This document shows positions 1 through 10,000 of a stretch of 64,000 nucleotides of DNA, in pieces. The translations under genes were made by a program, and so were the position numbers. The notes beneath the pieces were generated by a model. It saw nothing but the letters and a program-made list of their open reading frames with translations. It had not been told where the DNA came from and made no database searches. The stretch covers positions 45,806,010-45,870,009 of the forward strand of contig OX352763.1 of the NCBI GenBank assembly GCA_947095585.1, read 5' to 3'. The stretch's first letter is position 1. The number at the start of each line of letters is the position of its first letter. The stretch comes from Nephrocerus scutellatus (Eukaryota; Arthropoda; Insecta; Diptera; Pipunculidae).

Positions 1-1490
1 TGCTTAGTTTTGAAGTGCGCGAGTTAACTCCATCAATGGTTTGTATTTTTTTTCCTAACGTTTCAAGTCAGAAAAATAAGTAGCGCTGTCGGTAGCTCGA
101 TTGACGATTTGTGAATAGAAAGTGATAAAAGGGAATATAAGAGAAATTAGGGAAAATCAAGGAAAAACAGAAAACATAAAGGAAATCAAGGATACTGGAC
201 ATGGAAACAACACTGATTCTGGGACTGCTGTTAACACCCACAACAGCACAACTACTACATATACAAAATTTAAACGAGAACCACGGCTTCCCCCCCCCCC
301 CCAAGTAGGCCCCGCGAAAACAATAATGTCCCGCGAAAACATCATACATCTACTTTATGTAGACGCATATGGGTCAAGCATTTTAAGGATCCAAAAAACT
401 CTTCAAGCCTTCGAAAAAACCGAATCATTAGTAAACACAATTAGCATAGCGCAACTAAAGTTGACAGAATTAGAGGAGAAATACCGAATACTATTACCAA
501 TGAAAAGACAGAAACGGGAAATCTCCAACGGACTAGGTACGGCCATCAAGACAATAACAGGTAACATGGACGCAAACGACGCATACGAACTTAACGAACA
601 GACCAAGAAAATGCAAGAAAGTAAAGAAAAGTTTAACGCTGCCTAGATAACCAACTATTATTTAATCATCAAATGACAAAAAGATTTTATAACATAACCG
701 AACACATTAACAAAGAACAAAAAAAATATTGAAAAATTTATTAACAAAAAAGTAAACAAAATAAGACAAATCGAGGATGTTGTTCAGGAACAACAATACC
801 TCAAACAAATTAATTATAATATTGACTTACTTGCAACCATCTAAAAGAAATAGCAGAAGCAATGACACTAGCAAAACTAACTATTATTTCAAGAAACATA
901 TTAAACCCTAGAACTGAACGAAGTTTTTCAAATTGTTAATAATAAATCTATAAACCTCATATTTGAAGAACATTTGTACGAAATCATTAAACTTCAAGCC
1001 TATTATAATTCATCCAACATTTTATTTAACATCCAAGTCCAAATCCTTCCACCGAAAACTATACTATGTAGAATTTACTACTACTACCAATCAATAAAAC
1101 AAAAGAAATAGACACGAAACCATACATATTGTATAATAAGCAAAGAATTCAGTATCTAACCCAGATCTGCCCCAGAATCGAAGGGACATATTTATGCGAC
1201 GAATCTCCACAGCAAGAAATCATGACTCAATCCCAATGCATAGGCAGGATCATGAGCGGGGAAGAAGGGTCTTGCCCTAAAAAACGATGTCGGACACAAA
1301 CAAACCATCCTCCAAGCCGAAAAAAATAATATATTATTATTAAATGCACCGAAAACACTAATAAAGTCTAATTATGGAAATAATTTCCTTACAGTAGAAG
1401 GCACAGCATTGATACGCTTCAAAGACTGCAACGTCGAAATCAACGATATAATGTACCAAGATGATGAATTCTGGGACCTAGTCTATGTCC
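1..1490 (+). mobile_element. Remnant of a gypsy-type endogenous retroelement (errantivirus), envelope region
   Basis: Seen: A-rich sequence on the plus strand that encodes broken pieces of an envelope-like glycoprotein. No gag, pol or LTR is visible in this part of the window, so the rest either lies to the left or is gone. A stretch from about 1129 to 1329 reads as a cysteine-containing ectodomain segment, and stops in every frame interrupt the region between 645 and 1128. The right edge is near 1490, where a reversed LINE fragment begins. Known: insect errantiviruses carry a fusion-type envelope gene downstream of pol. Inference: an old, dead copy, distinct from the element at 39-45.7 kb. 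Confidence 0.7.
201..644 (+). pseudogene. env: Errantivirus envelope gene, 5' part (broken)
   Basis: Seen: an ATG at 201 opens a short hydrophobic leader typical of a signal peptide. A run of C residues at about 291-302 puts this frame out of register with the long downstream frame, which stays open to the stop at 644. In that frame, near 511-560, there is a basic furin-like site (R-Q-K-R) followed by a glycine-rich stretch, the arrangement of a cleavage site and fusion peptide. Known: this architecture belongs to the fusion-type envelope of insect errantiviruses. The length change in the C run and the stops further on show that it is not functional. The C run could also be an assembly error, which would not rescue the later stops. 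Confidence 0.7.
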
Positions 1491-1548
1491 TGCAACTCCC
1501 CTCTGGAGCCCATATACAACACGCATGATTCTTTGTGAAACCGAGGTA

Positions 1549-1693
1549 TCTCTTGAGCACCGCTGGTTGAAGAAACGATAACACAGTGACAAGCAGGAAA
1601 CGTTCCTGCGTTCCTGCGTTTAAGCGAATCTATTGATTTTGCTATATTTGCGTCACTGATAAGTTTCATCGCGCGGTTTTGAATACTATCTAG
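1549..1693 (-). mobile_element. LINE-L fragment, reversed
   Basis: The minus strand matches about 3225-3370 of the plus-strand LINE-L copy next to it (frame with I-Q-N-R-A-x-K-L-I and S-I-D-S-L). It abuts that copy head to head. The same 3' segment is also present in the forward copy, so this is an independent fragment rather than a simple 5' inversion. Confidence 0.75.
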
Positions 1694-3710
1694 ATTAGAG
1701 AGGTGTGCTTTCGGTTTTACAAAGTAAACCCTACCGAGGAAAACCGAAAAAAATTTAAACGAGCAAGAAATGATTGCAATGCCCATCTTCGGCGAGTCAA
1801 ATTCGCCTACGACCGAAAATTAAGGCAAAAAATACTACAATGTCCCAAAGGTAGTAAAAATTTTTGGTCCTTCGTGAAAAGAATCAAAAATACAGCCTCG
1901 TCGTCAATCCCAACGCTCATTTATAATGACATTCCAGTTGTCAGCTCTATAGACAAAGCCAATCTGTTTGCTGCGCATTTCGCAGCTAGCTCTACGCTTC
2001 CAGATTGTGCATTGTCGCCTCCTGCACCACAGAGTATTGAACACTCTATGGGACAGATATTTATTCGTACTCGTGCAGTTGCTAGGGTTTTAAATGATCT
2101 CAACACACACAAATCCGCTGGGCCAGATGGTATTTCTCCATTAGTTCTGAAGAGGTGTTCTTCCAAGCTGGCATTACCATTGCGTAAGCTTTTCCATCTA
2201 TCCTATTCTTCTGGACTCTTCCCAAGAAGTTGGAAAACAGCATTTGTCCAGCCCATACCCAAAAAAGGCGAGCCGTCATCTCCTTCTTCGTACCGACCCA
2301 TAGCACTTACATCCATTCTTTCCAAGGTCATGGAAACGCTGATCAATTATCAGCTTAAGAAATATCTTGAAACCAACGAAATCCTTAGTGACCGGCAGTA
2401 TGGATTTCGTGGGCAACGTTCTACTGGTGATTTGATGGTATATCTCACCGAACAGTGGAACCGATCTTTACATCATTTTGGAGAAAGCAAAGCTGTTGCA
2501 CTCGATATTTCAAAGGCATTTGACAGAGTTTGGCATCAAGCTCTTTTGTCTAAAATGCGTGCTTATGGTGTTGATGATAAACTGCTTCATTGGATTAGAA
2601 GCTATCTTTTGGACCGCTCAATTCAAGTTGTTTTGGACGGTTTCAAGTCTGAAATACACCACATAAATGCTGGCGTTCCCCAGGGCTCTGTTCTGTCCCC
2701 GACACTCTTTCTCATTTTTATTAATGATCTCTTATCTGTGACTTCTAATCCAATTCACTCTTTCGCTGACGACAGCACTCTCAGCTTCTCATATAAGTTT
2801 GTGGAACGTCCCTCCACTTCTGATGTGGAGCACAAACAACTTTGTATGTTAAGCTCGTTGAATTCTGACCTTGACAGCATAATACAATGGGGAGAAATCA
2901 ATCGAGTAGAATTTAACGCTTCCAAAACCCAATGTTGTCTCCTGTCGTCAAAGCGAATTCTTAACCCCATGCCATTATCCATGAATGGCACTTGCATCGA
3001 GGAAACTGAAAATCTCGCAATTCTCGGTATGTGCGTTAACGACAAGCTTCGTTGGAATGACCACATATTTACCATCGCTAAAAATGCTGCGAAATGTTTA
3101 GGTTTTCTAGCCCGGTGCAAGAAATATTTCTCTCCCTCTGATCTGGCTACCATATACAAGGCTTTTATTCGCCCAAAACTTGAGTACAATTGCCATATCT
3201 GGTCTGGTGCGCCTAAGACTTTTTTGCATCAGCTAGATAGAATACAAAACCGCGCGTTAAAACTTATCGGTGACGAAAATATAGCGAAATCAATAGATTC
3301 GCTTGAACACCGCAGGAACGTTTCTTGCTTGTCACTGTTTTATCGTTTCTTCTACCAGCGGTGCTCAAGAGAAATAGCCAGCTGCATGCCACCTCTCCTT
3401 GAATTCAACCGCAATACTCGTGGCGCTCTAAATGCTCATCAGTTTACCCTCAAGCCCATCTTCGGACGTACAATTAAATTCAGGGATTCGTTCTTCAGCC
3501 GTACAACACGTATGTGGAATGCTCTGCCAAGCTCTGTCTTCCCACATCACTATGATCCACAGGCATTCAAAACACAAGCTCATAGACATCTCCTCTTTTC
3601 TCCTCCTCTTCCTTAACGCCCACGCTGTGCCAAGCATATAGCCGAGCATTATAAGGGTGCGAACCCCTTGAAGCGTGCGCGAATTATAAAAAAAAAAAAA
3701 AAAAAAAAAA
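1689..3710 (+). mobile_element. Non-LTR retrotransposon LINE-L, 5'-truncated copy with poly(A) tail
   Basis: The copy starts inside the ORF2 linker and runs through the reverse transcriptase to a 3' UTR and a tail of about 20 A (3690-3709). Other copies or fragments of the same family lie at 3712, 4560, 15.2-17.3 kb, 19.7-21.3 kb, 26.5 kb, 48.8-50.0 kb, 51.7 kb and 56.0-58.9 kb. 5' truncation with a poly(A) end is the usual outcome of target-primed reverse transcription. The clade is not certain: the RT resembles Jockey- or CR1-group elements. Confidence 0.9.
1703..3616 (+). CDS. Reverse transcriptase ORF of LINE-L (637 codons, no true start)
   Basis: This is the longest open transposon frame in the window. 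It lacks the endonuclease domain and has no genuine initiator; the first codon is GTG and simply marks where the truncated copy begins. RT signatures are in order: S-Y-R-P-I-A-L-T-S-I near residue 196, [12 protein letters not shown] (first catalytic Asp) near 266, [11 protein letters not shown] near 328, and the catalytic F-A-D-D near 355. The thumb and C-terminal region follow, including I-W-S-G-A-P and T-R-M-W-N-A-L-P. The protein would copy its RNA onto nicked DNA. With no endonuclease or start codon, self-mobilisation is unlikely. The clean frame suggests a fairly recent insertion. Confidence 0.88.
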   Translation: MCFRFYKVNPTEENRKKFKRARNDCNAHLRRVKFAYDRKLRQKILQCPKGSKNFWSFVKRIKNTASSSIPTLIYNDIPVVSSIDKANLFAAHFAASSTLPDCALSPPAPQSIEHSMGQIFIRTRAVARVLNDLNTHKSAGPDGISPLVLKRCSSKLALPLRKLFHLSYSSGLFPRSWKTAFVQPIPKKGEPSSPSSYRPIALTSILSKVMETLINYQLKKYLETNEILSDRQYGFRGQRSTGDLMVYLTEQWNRSLHHFGESKAVALDISKAFDRVWHQALLSKMRAYGVDDKLLHWIRSYLLDRSIQVVLDGFKSEIHHINAGVPQGSVLSPTLFLIFINDLLSVTSNPIHSFADDSTLSFSYKFVERPSTSDVEHKQLCMLSSLNSDLDSIIQWGEINRVEFNASKTQCCLLSSKRILNPMPLSMNGTCIEETENLAILGMCVNDKLRWNDHIFTIAKNAAKCLGFLARCKKYFSPSDLATIYKAFIRPKLEYNCHIWSGAPKTFLHQLDRIQNRALKLIGDENIAKSIDSLEHRRNVSCLSLFYRFFYQRCSREIASCMPPLLEFNRNTRGALNAHQFTLKPIFGRTIKFRDSFFSRTTRMWNALPSSVFPHHYDPQAFKTQAHRHLLFSPPLP

Positions 3711-3711
3711 G

Positions 3712-3868
3712 ATGATGGAAGGTAATTTTAGGCGCACGAGACCAGATATGGCAATTGTACTCAAGTTTAGGGCGAATAAAAGCCTTGTAGATAGTAGGCA
3801 GATCAGAGGGAGTGAAATATTTCTTGCACCGGGCTAGAAAACCTGAACATTTCGCTGCATTTTTGGCG
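3712..3868 (-). mobile_element. LINE-L fragment, reversed
   Basis: The minus strand matches LINE-L from about 3075 to 3215 (frame with K-Y-F-x-P-S-D-L and the A-A-K-C-x-G-F-L-A-R block). It follows the poly(A) tail of the forward copy directly. Confidence 0.7.
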
Positions 3869-3869
3869 A

Positions 3870-4558
3870 CGCTAATTATAATAGACCGATAGTACCTCCG
3901 ATGGACAACAATTTATGTAAATATTTTGAAGACCCCGGGCCCCGACTTTCTTCAAATTGTATACACGTGTGTATCTCCGATGTACAACACTTATTGTAAA
4001 AATTTTACAGACGCAGGGCCTCATACATATTTAAAATAAAAATTAACCCGATTTTGGTGAAATTTTATACACACATGTATCTCCGATGGACAACATTTTT
4101 GGACATTTTTTGAGCGAATGGGCCCTGAGGCCCAAGGGGTGCCCGAATAAATTTTTTAAAAATTAGCCCGATTTTCTTCAAATTTCAAACATATTTATCC
4201 CGAGGGACAAAAGTTTTGTAACATTTTTGGAGGAATGGACTCTAGTGCCCAGGGGCGGGGACATAAAACTTTTTTTTTAAAATTAGCCCGATTTACTTTA
4301 AATTTTAAACTTTAAATTTTAAACATCTCCGATAGACCGACCGAACTTTTTGTAAAAAATTTCGAGTTTTTTGATTTGAATTTTTTTCCCGTACAATTTT
4401 TTTTTACACATGTGTATCTCCGGTGAGAACAGTTTTTGAAAAAATTTTGAAGTGAAGCGGCTCTAATTTTAATTTTTCCCAAATTAACCCGGTTCAAACT
4501 TTGCACACATATGTATCTCCTATTAGAGAATTAACATGAAAATTTTCATGGGTTGTTT
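3870..4558 (-). repeat. Rep-A minisatellite-like element
   Basis: About five degenerate units of roughly 105-140 bp. Each carries the motif CCCGATTTTCTTCAAATTT, a palindromic ACACATGTGT core, CTCCGATGGACAA, and a GGGCCC-rich patch. The right end carries the family terminus: TAGAGAATT followed about 30 bp later by ATGGGTTGTTTTTT. No gene is seen in it; the short open frames are by-products of the repeat. Confidence 0.8.
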
Positions 4559-4559
4559 T

Positions 4560-4852
4560 TTCATTAATGATCTCTTGTCTGTGACTTCTAATCCAATTCA
4601 CTCTTTCGCTGACGACAGCACTCTCAGCTTCTCATATGAGTTTGAGGAACGTCCCTCCACTTCTCATGTGGAAGTTAAACTACGTACCTTAAGCACGTTA
4701 AATTCTGACCTAGCATAATAAAATGGGGAGAAAACAATCGAGTAGAATTCAACCCTTCCAAAACCCAATGCTGTCTCCTGTCGTCTAAGCGAATTCTAAA
4801 TCCCATGCCATTATGCATAAATGGCACTTGCATCGAGGAAACTGAAAATCTA
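4560..4852 (+). mobile_element. LINE-L fragment
   Basis: Matches LINE-L from about 2722 to 3016, including the F-A-D-D-S-T-L catalytic block, but with a small deletion near 4710 and in-frame stops. It abuts the Rep-A terminus on its left. Confidence 0.85.
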
Positions 4853-5678
4853 TAATCTTTGTATCAGCGAAACAGTTGGGCTTTCTATAGAGAAGGTTTT
4901 GGTACAGGGACACCACACACTGCACTTTGCATTTGTTGAACCGAGTGACCGTGCGAGCCGTTGTTTAAACAATAGCACTTTTTTTGTGCGCAAGTAACGT
5001 GCACCGCGGCGATTGGAAGACAACTCAACTTTACTTTAGTTACATTTTTATATCGCTCTTATAAATTGGCCTGTTTTTGATTAATTTACACTGTCACGAG
5101 TCTACATCTTATGCACAAGTTTAACATCTTTGACCGTCATTTGTGCGACTAGTTTCATTGTTTTAATAGGGCGCAGAGGTTGGATACACTTTTTATTAAA
5201 AAATTGTATTCGTCAGGGCCCAGGGGTCTTTTTTTCAATAAATTCCGTGTTTATTTTACGTGCCGAAGCGTCTCTGGAACTATGGTGGTATGAAAATGGA
5301 ATACATAAAACACTTTTTGAAATAAACTGTCAAACGTCATAAGTGGGTGGCATTTATGCAGTGTGGCAGTATGCGCATGCGCAGCAGCCATAATAAAAAA
5401 AATCATTCCAGAAATTGTATAAATTATATTTCCAGTATTCTATAAAGTATTACATTCTTTCTATTCTAGAATTTGAAAACTTTCTCAAATGCACAAAGGT
5501 TAGCCCTCTTACGTGAGAATTTAACGGTTATAATGCAGTGGGCGTGTGGTGACTATAAGGACAAGGAGACGAGTGGGTTGAAATATTACATACATATGTA
5601 CACTCAAACCATTGGCTACCATATATTTTATTCACATACATCTGTAGGAAGTACTATACATCTAAATGACTTCATACA

Positions 5679-6281
5679 CTAATTCAAGTATACATAAGCA
5701 ATATGTGGATGTAATTGTGTTTGGACAAAAGCTTGTAGATTATGCTCACTCCAAATCCGACGATTCTGCTTATTTAAGTACCAATTCAACAAAAAATAGG
5801 CTTCATCGGAGAACAAAATTTTGAATGCAAATTCAACATCAATATTAATTTGTGTTTCAGCCCATTCGCCGAATTGGCGACGCATACGATGGTCGTTTGG
5901 CTTTAATTCCTGTACAAGTTGAATATCGAAAGCTTTTAAGCCAAGATCCTTTCGTAAAATCTTCCATAAAGTGGAAGGACACAACCCCAGTTGCTGAGAA
6001 CGGGGACGAATTGGTTCATTTGGATCTTCTTCAATGCTTTCCTGTACAGCGGCTACAGCTTATTCAGTGCGAACTGTTCGGCGTCTCACGGGATGAACAT
6101 TATTATTAAGAGTAAACGTGGTCCGAAAACGATCAATTGTTATTCGAATTAGCCGCTCTGAAGGACGATTATGTACGTCATAAAATGGATGAAGTGCACG
6201 ATAAGTTTGCCGAACAGAACCATTATTTTGATAAAAAATGTCAACAATTTGCAAGCGTTGCTCTGGCGTGAGTCTATCCAT
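5679..6281 (-). pseudogene. Tc1/mariner-superfamily transposase, broken and truncated
   Basis: An ATG at 6281 opens a helix-turn-helix N-terminus (M-D-R-L-T-P-E-Q-R-L-Q-I). After a frame break near 6060-5984, a second frame carries W-K-I-L-R-K-D-L-G, then Q-L-V-Q-E-L-K-P-N-D and I-L-F-S-D-E-A, which would hold a catalytic Asp. It ends near 5679, before the rest of the DDE/D domain. Known: such transposases cut and paste elements with short inverted repeats into TA sites. At about 170-200 residues it is well short of the usual 340 or so. A second partial copy of the 5' end follows at 6340-6480. Confidence 0.75.
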
Positions 6282-6339
6282 AAAGAAATGTCAAACCAAA
6301 CTAAACAAAAAGCAACTATCAGCTTTTAAATGCTTCTTC

Positions 6340-6480
6340 AATGCTTTCCTGTACAGCGGCTACAGCTTCTTCAGTGCGCACATCTCACATCTCATCATCG
6401 CGTTGCTCTGGCGCGAGTCTATCCATAATGAAATGTCAAACCAAACTCAACAAAAAGAAACTATCAGCTGCTAAATTGGT
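6340..6480 (-). repeat. Partial duplicate of the transposase 5' end
   Basis: Sequences around 6030-6070 and 6255-6325 are repeated here: CTTCAATGCTTTCCTGTACA, the CGTTGCTCTGGCG block, and ATGTCAAACCAAACT. It is a broken second copy of the transposase start. Confidence 0.6.
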
Positions 6481-6481
6481 T

Positions 6482-6952
6482 GTCAAATAAAGCAGTGTTG
6501 CCAACTCAAGGTTGTGAACCTTTTAAAAAAACACCATTTATTTACAATCTACATAATCTGTGTGATAATAAAACTTTCTGTGCTTTATGGACTCACTGGG
6601 AATCGAAATTTGTATTGAAGTATCTCAAACGCAAAAAAAATTGGAATTTTCTTTGCTTTGGTATTATTTATTATTATTACAGCAGTGATACCGACTAAAT
6701 TTTGTTTTAAATAAATAACCAAAATAAAAAAAGTTCCCCATTTTTCTGAAGTTGTCTGTAATACGGGAAACTAAGAAGTAGCTGAAAATGTTGTGACAGA
6801 ACTTGACATTTGACATCTCAATGTTGGGTGTCATCCTCTTCGCAATGTAATATATTAATTTCCAATCCGCATTCAACTGGAATTGCATTAAGAATTTTGG
6901 TTTGCATAAAAATTAACCGTTTTTATAAGAGTAGTTATATATTTAAAACCTT
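6482..6952 (-). other. Presumed per 3' UTR and downstream sequence
   Basis: AT-rich, no coding signal. A TTTATT (AATAAA on the minus strand) near 6668 is the best poly(A)-signal candidate after the stop codon. Confidence 0.35.
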
Positions 6953-7093
6953 TTATTTTGTATGTTTTGATTTATCTTTCATTTCCTGTGGACTGGCAGG
7001 ACTCTCAGACGACGTTTCAATAAAGGATGAGTAAAAACTTGAAAAACTGGAACCATCCATATCGTCACTGTTTCCATTGCTATCTGTGTTGAT
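6953..7093 (-). CDS. per: period exon 10 (C-terminus and stop)
   Basis: An acceptor TTTTAG precedes 7093. The exon encodes 46 residues and ends in TAA at 6955-6953. The block [14 protein letters not shown] is a recognisable PERIOD C-terminal motif, followed by a Ser/Glu/Lys-rich tail. It is in phase 0, matching exon 9. It lies 20.9 kb from exon 9, so a very long primary transcript is needed. An AATAAA hexamer overlaps the stop (6957-6952) and another lies near 6670; the true poly(A) site cannot be told. Confidence 0.85.
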   Translation of the reverse strand: MNTDSNGNSDDMDGSSFSSFYSSFIETSSESPASPQEMKDKSKHTK

Positions 7094-10000
7094 CTAAAAT
7101 TAAAACGCAATATTTATTTTATTAGTGTACGTACATTATAAGATTAAAATTTTTTTTAAAAAACTTTTATTTAACTTTAAATATTTTAAACACATTTTTA
7201 ATCATCTTTCACTGGTATAAATAAAAAACCAAGTATTTAGTAACATTTGCTTGGGTAAATGGCTGAAGTAAATGCAAATTTGGAATATGGTAAAACCAAA
7301 GAGTATAGATATATCAAGAGGAACGATGTAGAACAAAAATTTTTATACAACAATGAATGGGTTCGCAATTGAAATGGGTTGTACACTCAGTTGTGTGAGT
7401 GCATTCTTAACTTGTGTGTTGTGTCATATTTAAACCTTCTCTATAGAAAGCCCAACTGTTCCGATCGTACACAGATACATTCTTAGATTTAGACCAAACG
7501 TATTTGTATTAGTAATCAACTAAAGAGCAAAATTCATATAAAAATTTTCTGTTTCCCACTACCACATCTTACGTTTCTCGCTCTTTGCGACTACTTATTT
7601 TTTGTACACTGTATTCACATCCCACAAACACACATGCGTTTGGTCTTGGTTTACAGCATTAGTATGCGTAGAGTTGGGCTTTCTATAGAGAAGGTTTTGG
7701 TCATATTATATGAAGAACTGGTTACGTACTCACACTTTACAGCTTAACTCGACGCAAAATAAAGAACTTTAGCAGTACTTCGTGGTTCGTGCATCGTTGT
7801 GTGCACATCGCACCAACCATGCACCATGGCTGCATGACTTCACCACCAAATGGGGTATTTCACCACAAAATCTAACCTCCGATTAGAAAATTTACAAAAA
7901 AAAAATTCAATTTGTAAATTCTGTTTATTAACTTCGCGTGCACGGTTGTCTGTGGCTGGCAGGTGGCAGGTGGAATCTTGCGATAAATTTTAAACGCACT
8001 TCCTAACGCCCGATTGTCCTGAAATTGTACACATGTGTATTTCCAGTGACAATACTTTCTATTAAAATTTGGAAGTGATTGGGCTTCCATACAAATGTTT
8101 TAAAATTTAACCGATCTGTTTTAGTTCAGTTTTCTTTAAATTTTTTGAGGGCTTTTCAACAATTTAATAATTAATCCATGCTTCAAAAAAAACAACCCAA
8201 ATTAAATTTTTTATGTAAATTCTCTAATAGGGGATACATATGTGTGCAAAGTTTGAACGGGGTTAATTTGGAAAAAATTAAAATAGAGCACATGTGTATA
8301 GAAAAAAATTCAAATAAAAAAAAACTCAAAAATTTTTACAAAAAGTTCGGTCTATCGGTGATACACATATGTTTAAAATATAAAGTAAATCGGGCAAATT
8401 TTAAAAAAAAATGTACGGTCCCGCCCCCGGGTCTCAGGGCCCATTCACTCCAGAAATTTTACAAGAACTTTAGTCCATCGGTCCCCAAATTTTAATAGAA
8501 AGTATTGTCACCGGAAATATACATGTGTGCAAAATTTCAATAAAATCGGGCTATGGGAAGTGGGTTAACAATTTATTAGAAAATCTGACCAGCCAGCCAG
8601 CAAGGCAGGGCACGCGAAGTTAATATAGAGAATTTAAAAACGTTTTAATAAGAAAAAATGTGAACAAAACTGTCACATGCACATATAAAAAACAACCCAT
8701 AAAAATTAAAATTGTTCATCTAAATTCTCTAATTGCAGAAATTGATATGGGAGCCCCTCGATCCTGGGTTATTTTTTATTTTTTTATTTTTTTATTGTAG
8801 GAGAAAATAATCGAAAGAGACATTTGACATCAGATGTCAAATTTGAAAATGCTCACATCATTTTATTATAAGCCCTTAGAGCACGCTCATACTCTGAGCA
8901 AATAAGAAACACGAGCATTTTTCTTGAGAACTCTTTGACTGCTCTGAACTAATTTATGAAAACGCCAAATGACAGAATTTTGTGAAAACTTGTTGTTCTA
9001 TCTGTAAGTTGATATCGATAACAAAAACCGACATCAACAAAAATACAATTCAGTAAATAAGTAAGTAAGCTGAATTAAGCATAAAACATTTATGTCTCGT
9101 TTCATTTGCTGGGTTCATTTGTGCGTGAGCTAAGATTTCTCTCTCTCTCTCCACCACCAAAACCAAGCAGCGCAGCCGACTGCGCAGCACACACCGCACA
9201 CAGTCATTAAAGTACGATCTGATGCCACTATAAGATATTTAAAAAAATGTAAAAGGGCCTTGCGGCCGAACCCGGGGCCCGATCACTACCAAATTTTAGA
9301 AAAAGTATTATTTGTTGGGTATACACATGTGTGTAAAATTTGGAAAAAATCGGGTAATTTTTATTTTAAATTTGTATGGGAGCCCTACGAACCCGGGGCC
9401 CGATCACTTTCAAATTTTAAAAGAAAGTATTGTCACCGGAAATACACATGTGTATTTCAGGAAAATCGGGCTTTAGGAAGTGCGTAAAAAATTGATAATT
9501 AAAAAAAAATTGTATGGGAGCCCTCGACCCCGCGGCACGATCGCCTCAAAATTTTTACAAAAAGTTTTGTCCATCGGAGATACACATGCGTATAAAATTT
9601 GAAGAAAATCGGGTACTTTTTTCATAAAATGTGTATGGGTGCCCCCCGACCCAGGGGCCCGATCTCTCCAAAAATTTTACAAAAAGTGTTTTCCATTGGA
9701 GACACAATACACATTTGTATAAAATTTTAAAAAAGGGTAAATTTTGTAAAATATTTGTATGGGAGCCCCCCGACCCCGGCATCCGAGAGGCTTCAAATAG
9801 AAGGTATTGTCACCGGAAATATACATGTGTGCAAAATTTTAATAAAATCGGGCTTTGGGAAGTGGGTTAAAAATTTATTAGAAAATCTGAGGCTCCTAGG
9901 ACCACGAGGTCGGGGGGCTCCCATACAAATATTTTACAAAATTTACCCGATTTTCTTAAAATTTTATACAAATGTGTATCTCCGATGGAAAACACTTTTT

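Larger units (their letters stand above)
4871..7460. repeat. Segment bounded by 29-bp perfect inverted repeats; holds the last per exon
   Basis: The 29 bases at 4871-4899 recur as an exact reverse complement at 7432-7460. A third copy, 30 bases in direct orientation (exact match to 4874-4903), lies at 7672-7701. Sequence outside these short blocks is not obviously shared. The segment holds a mariner-type transposase remnant and the final period exon. This could be a composite mobile segment or three copies of a small dispersed repeat. The pairing itself is seen; the interpretation is open. Confidence 0.55.

Noticed and set aside
2755..3189. Minus-strand ORF of 144 codons opposite LINE-L
   Set aside because: Mirror of the RT frame; its protein has no domain, and related mirrors appear at every LINE-L copy.
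1549..3710. Twin-priming inversion of a single LINE-L
   Set aside because: The inverted piece repeats a 3' segment that is also present in the forward part, so one insertion event cannot explain both.
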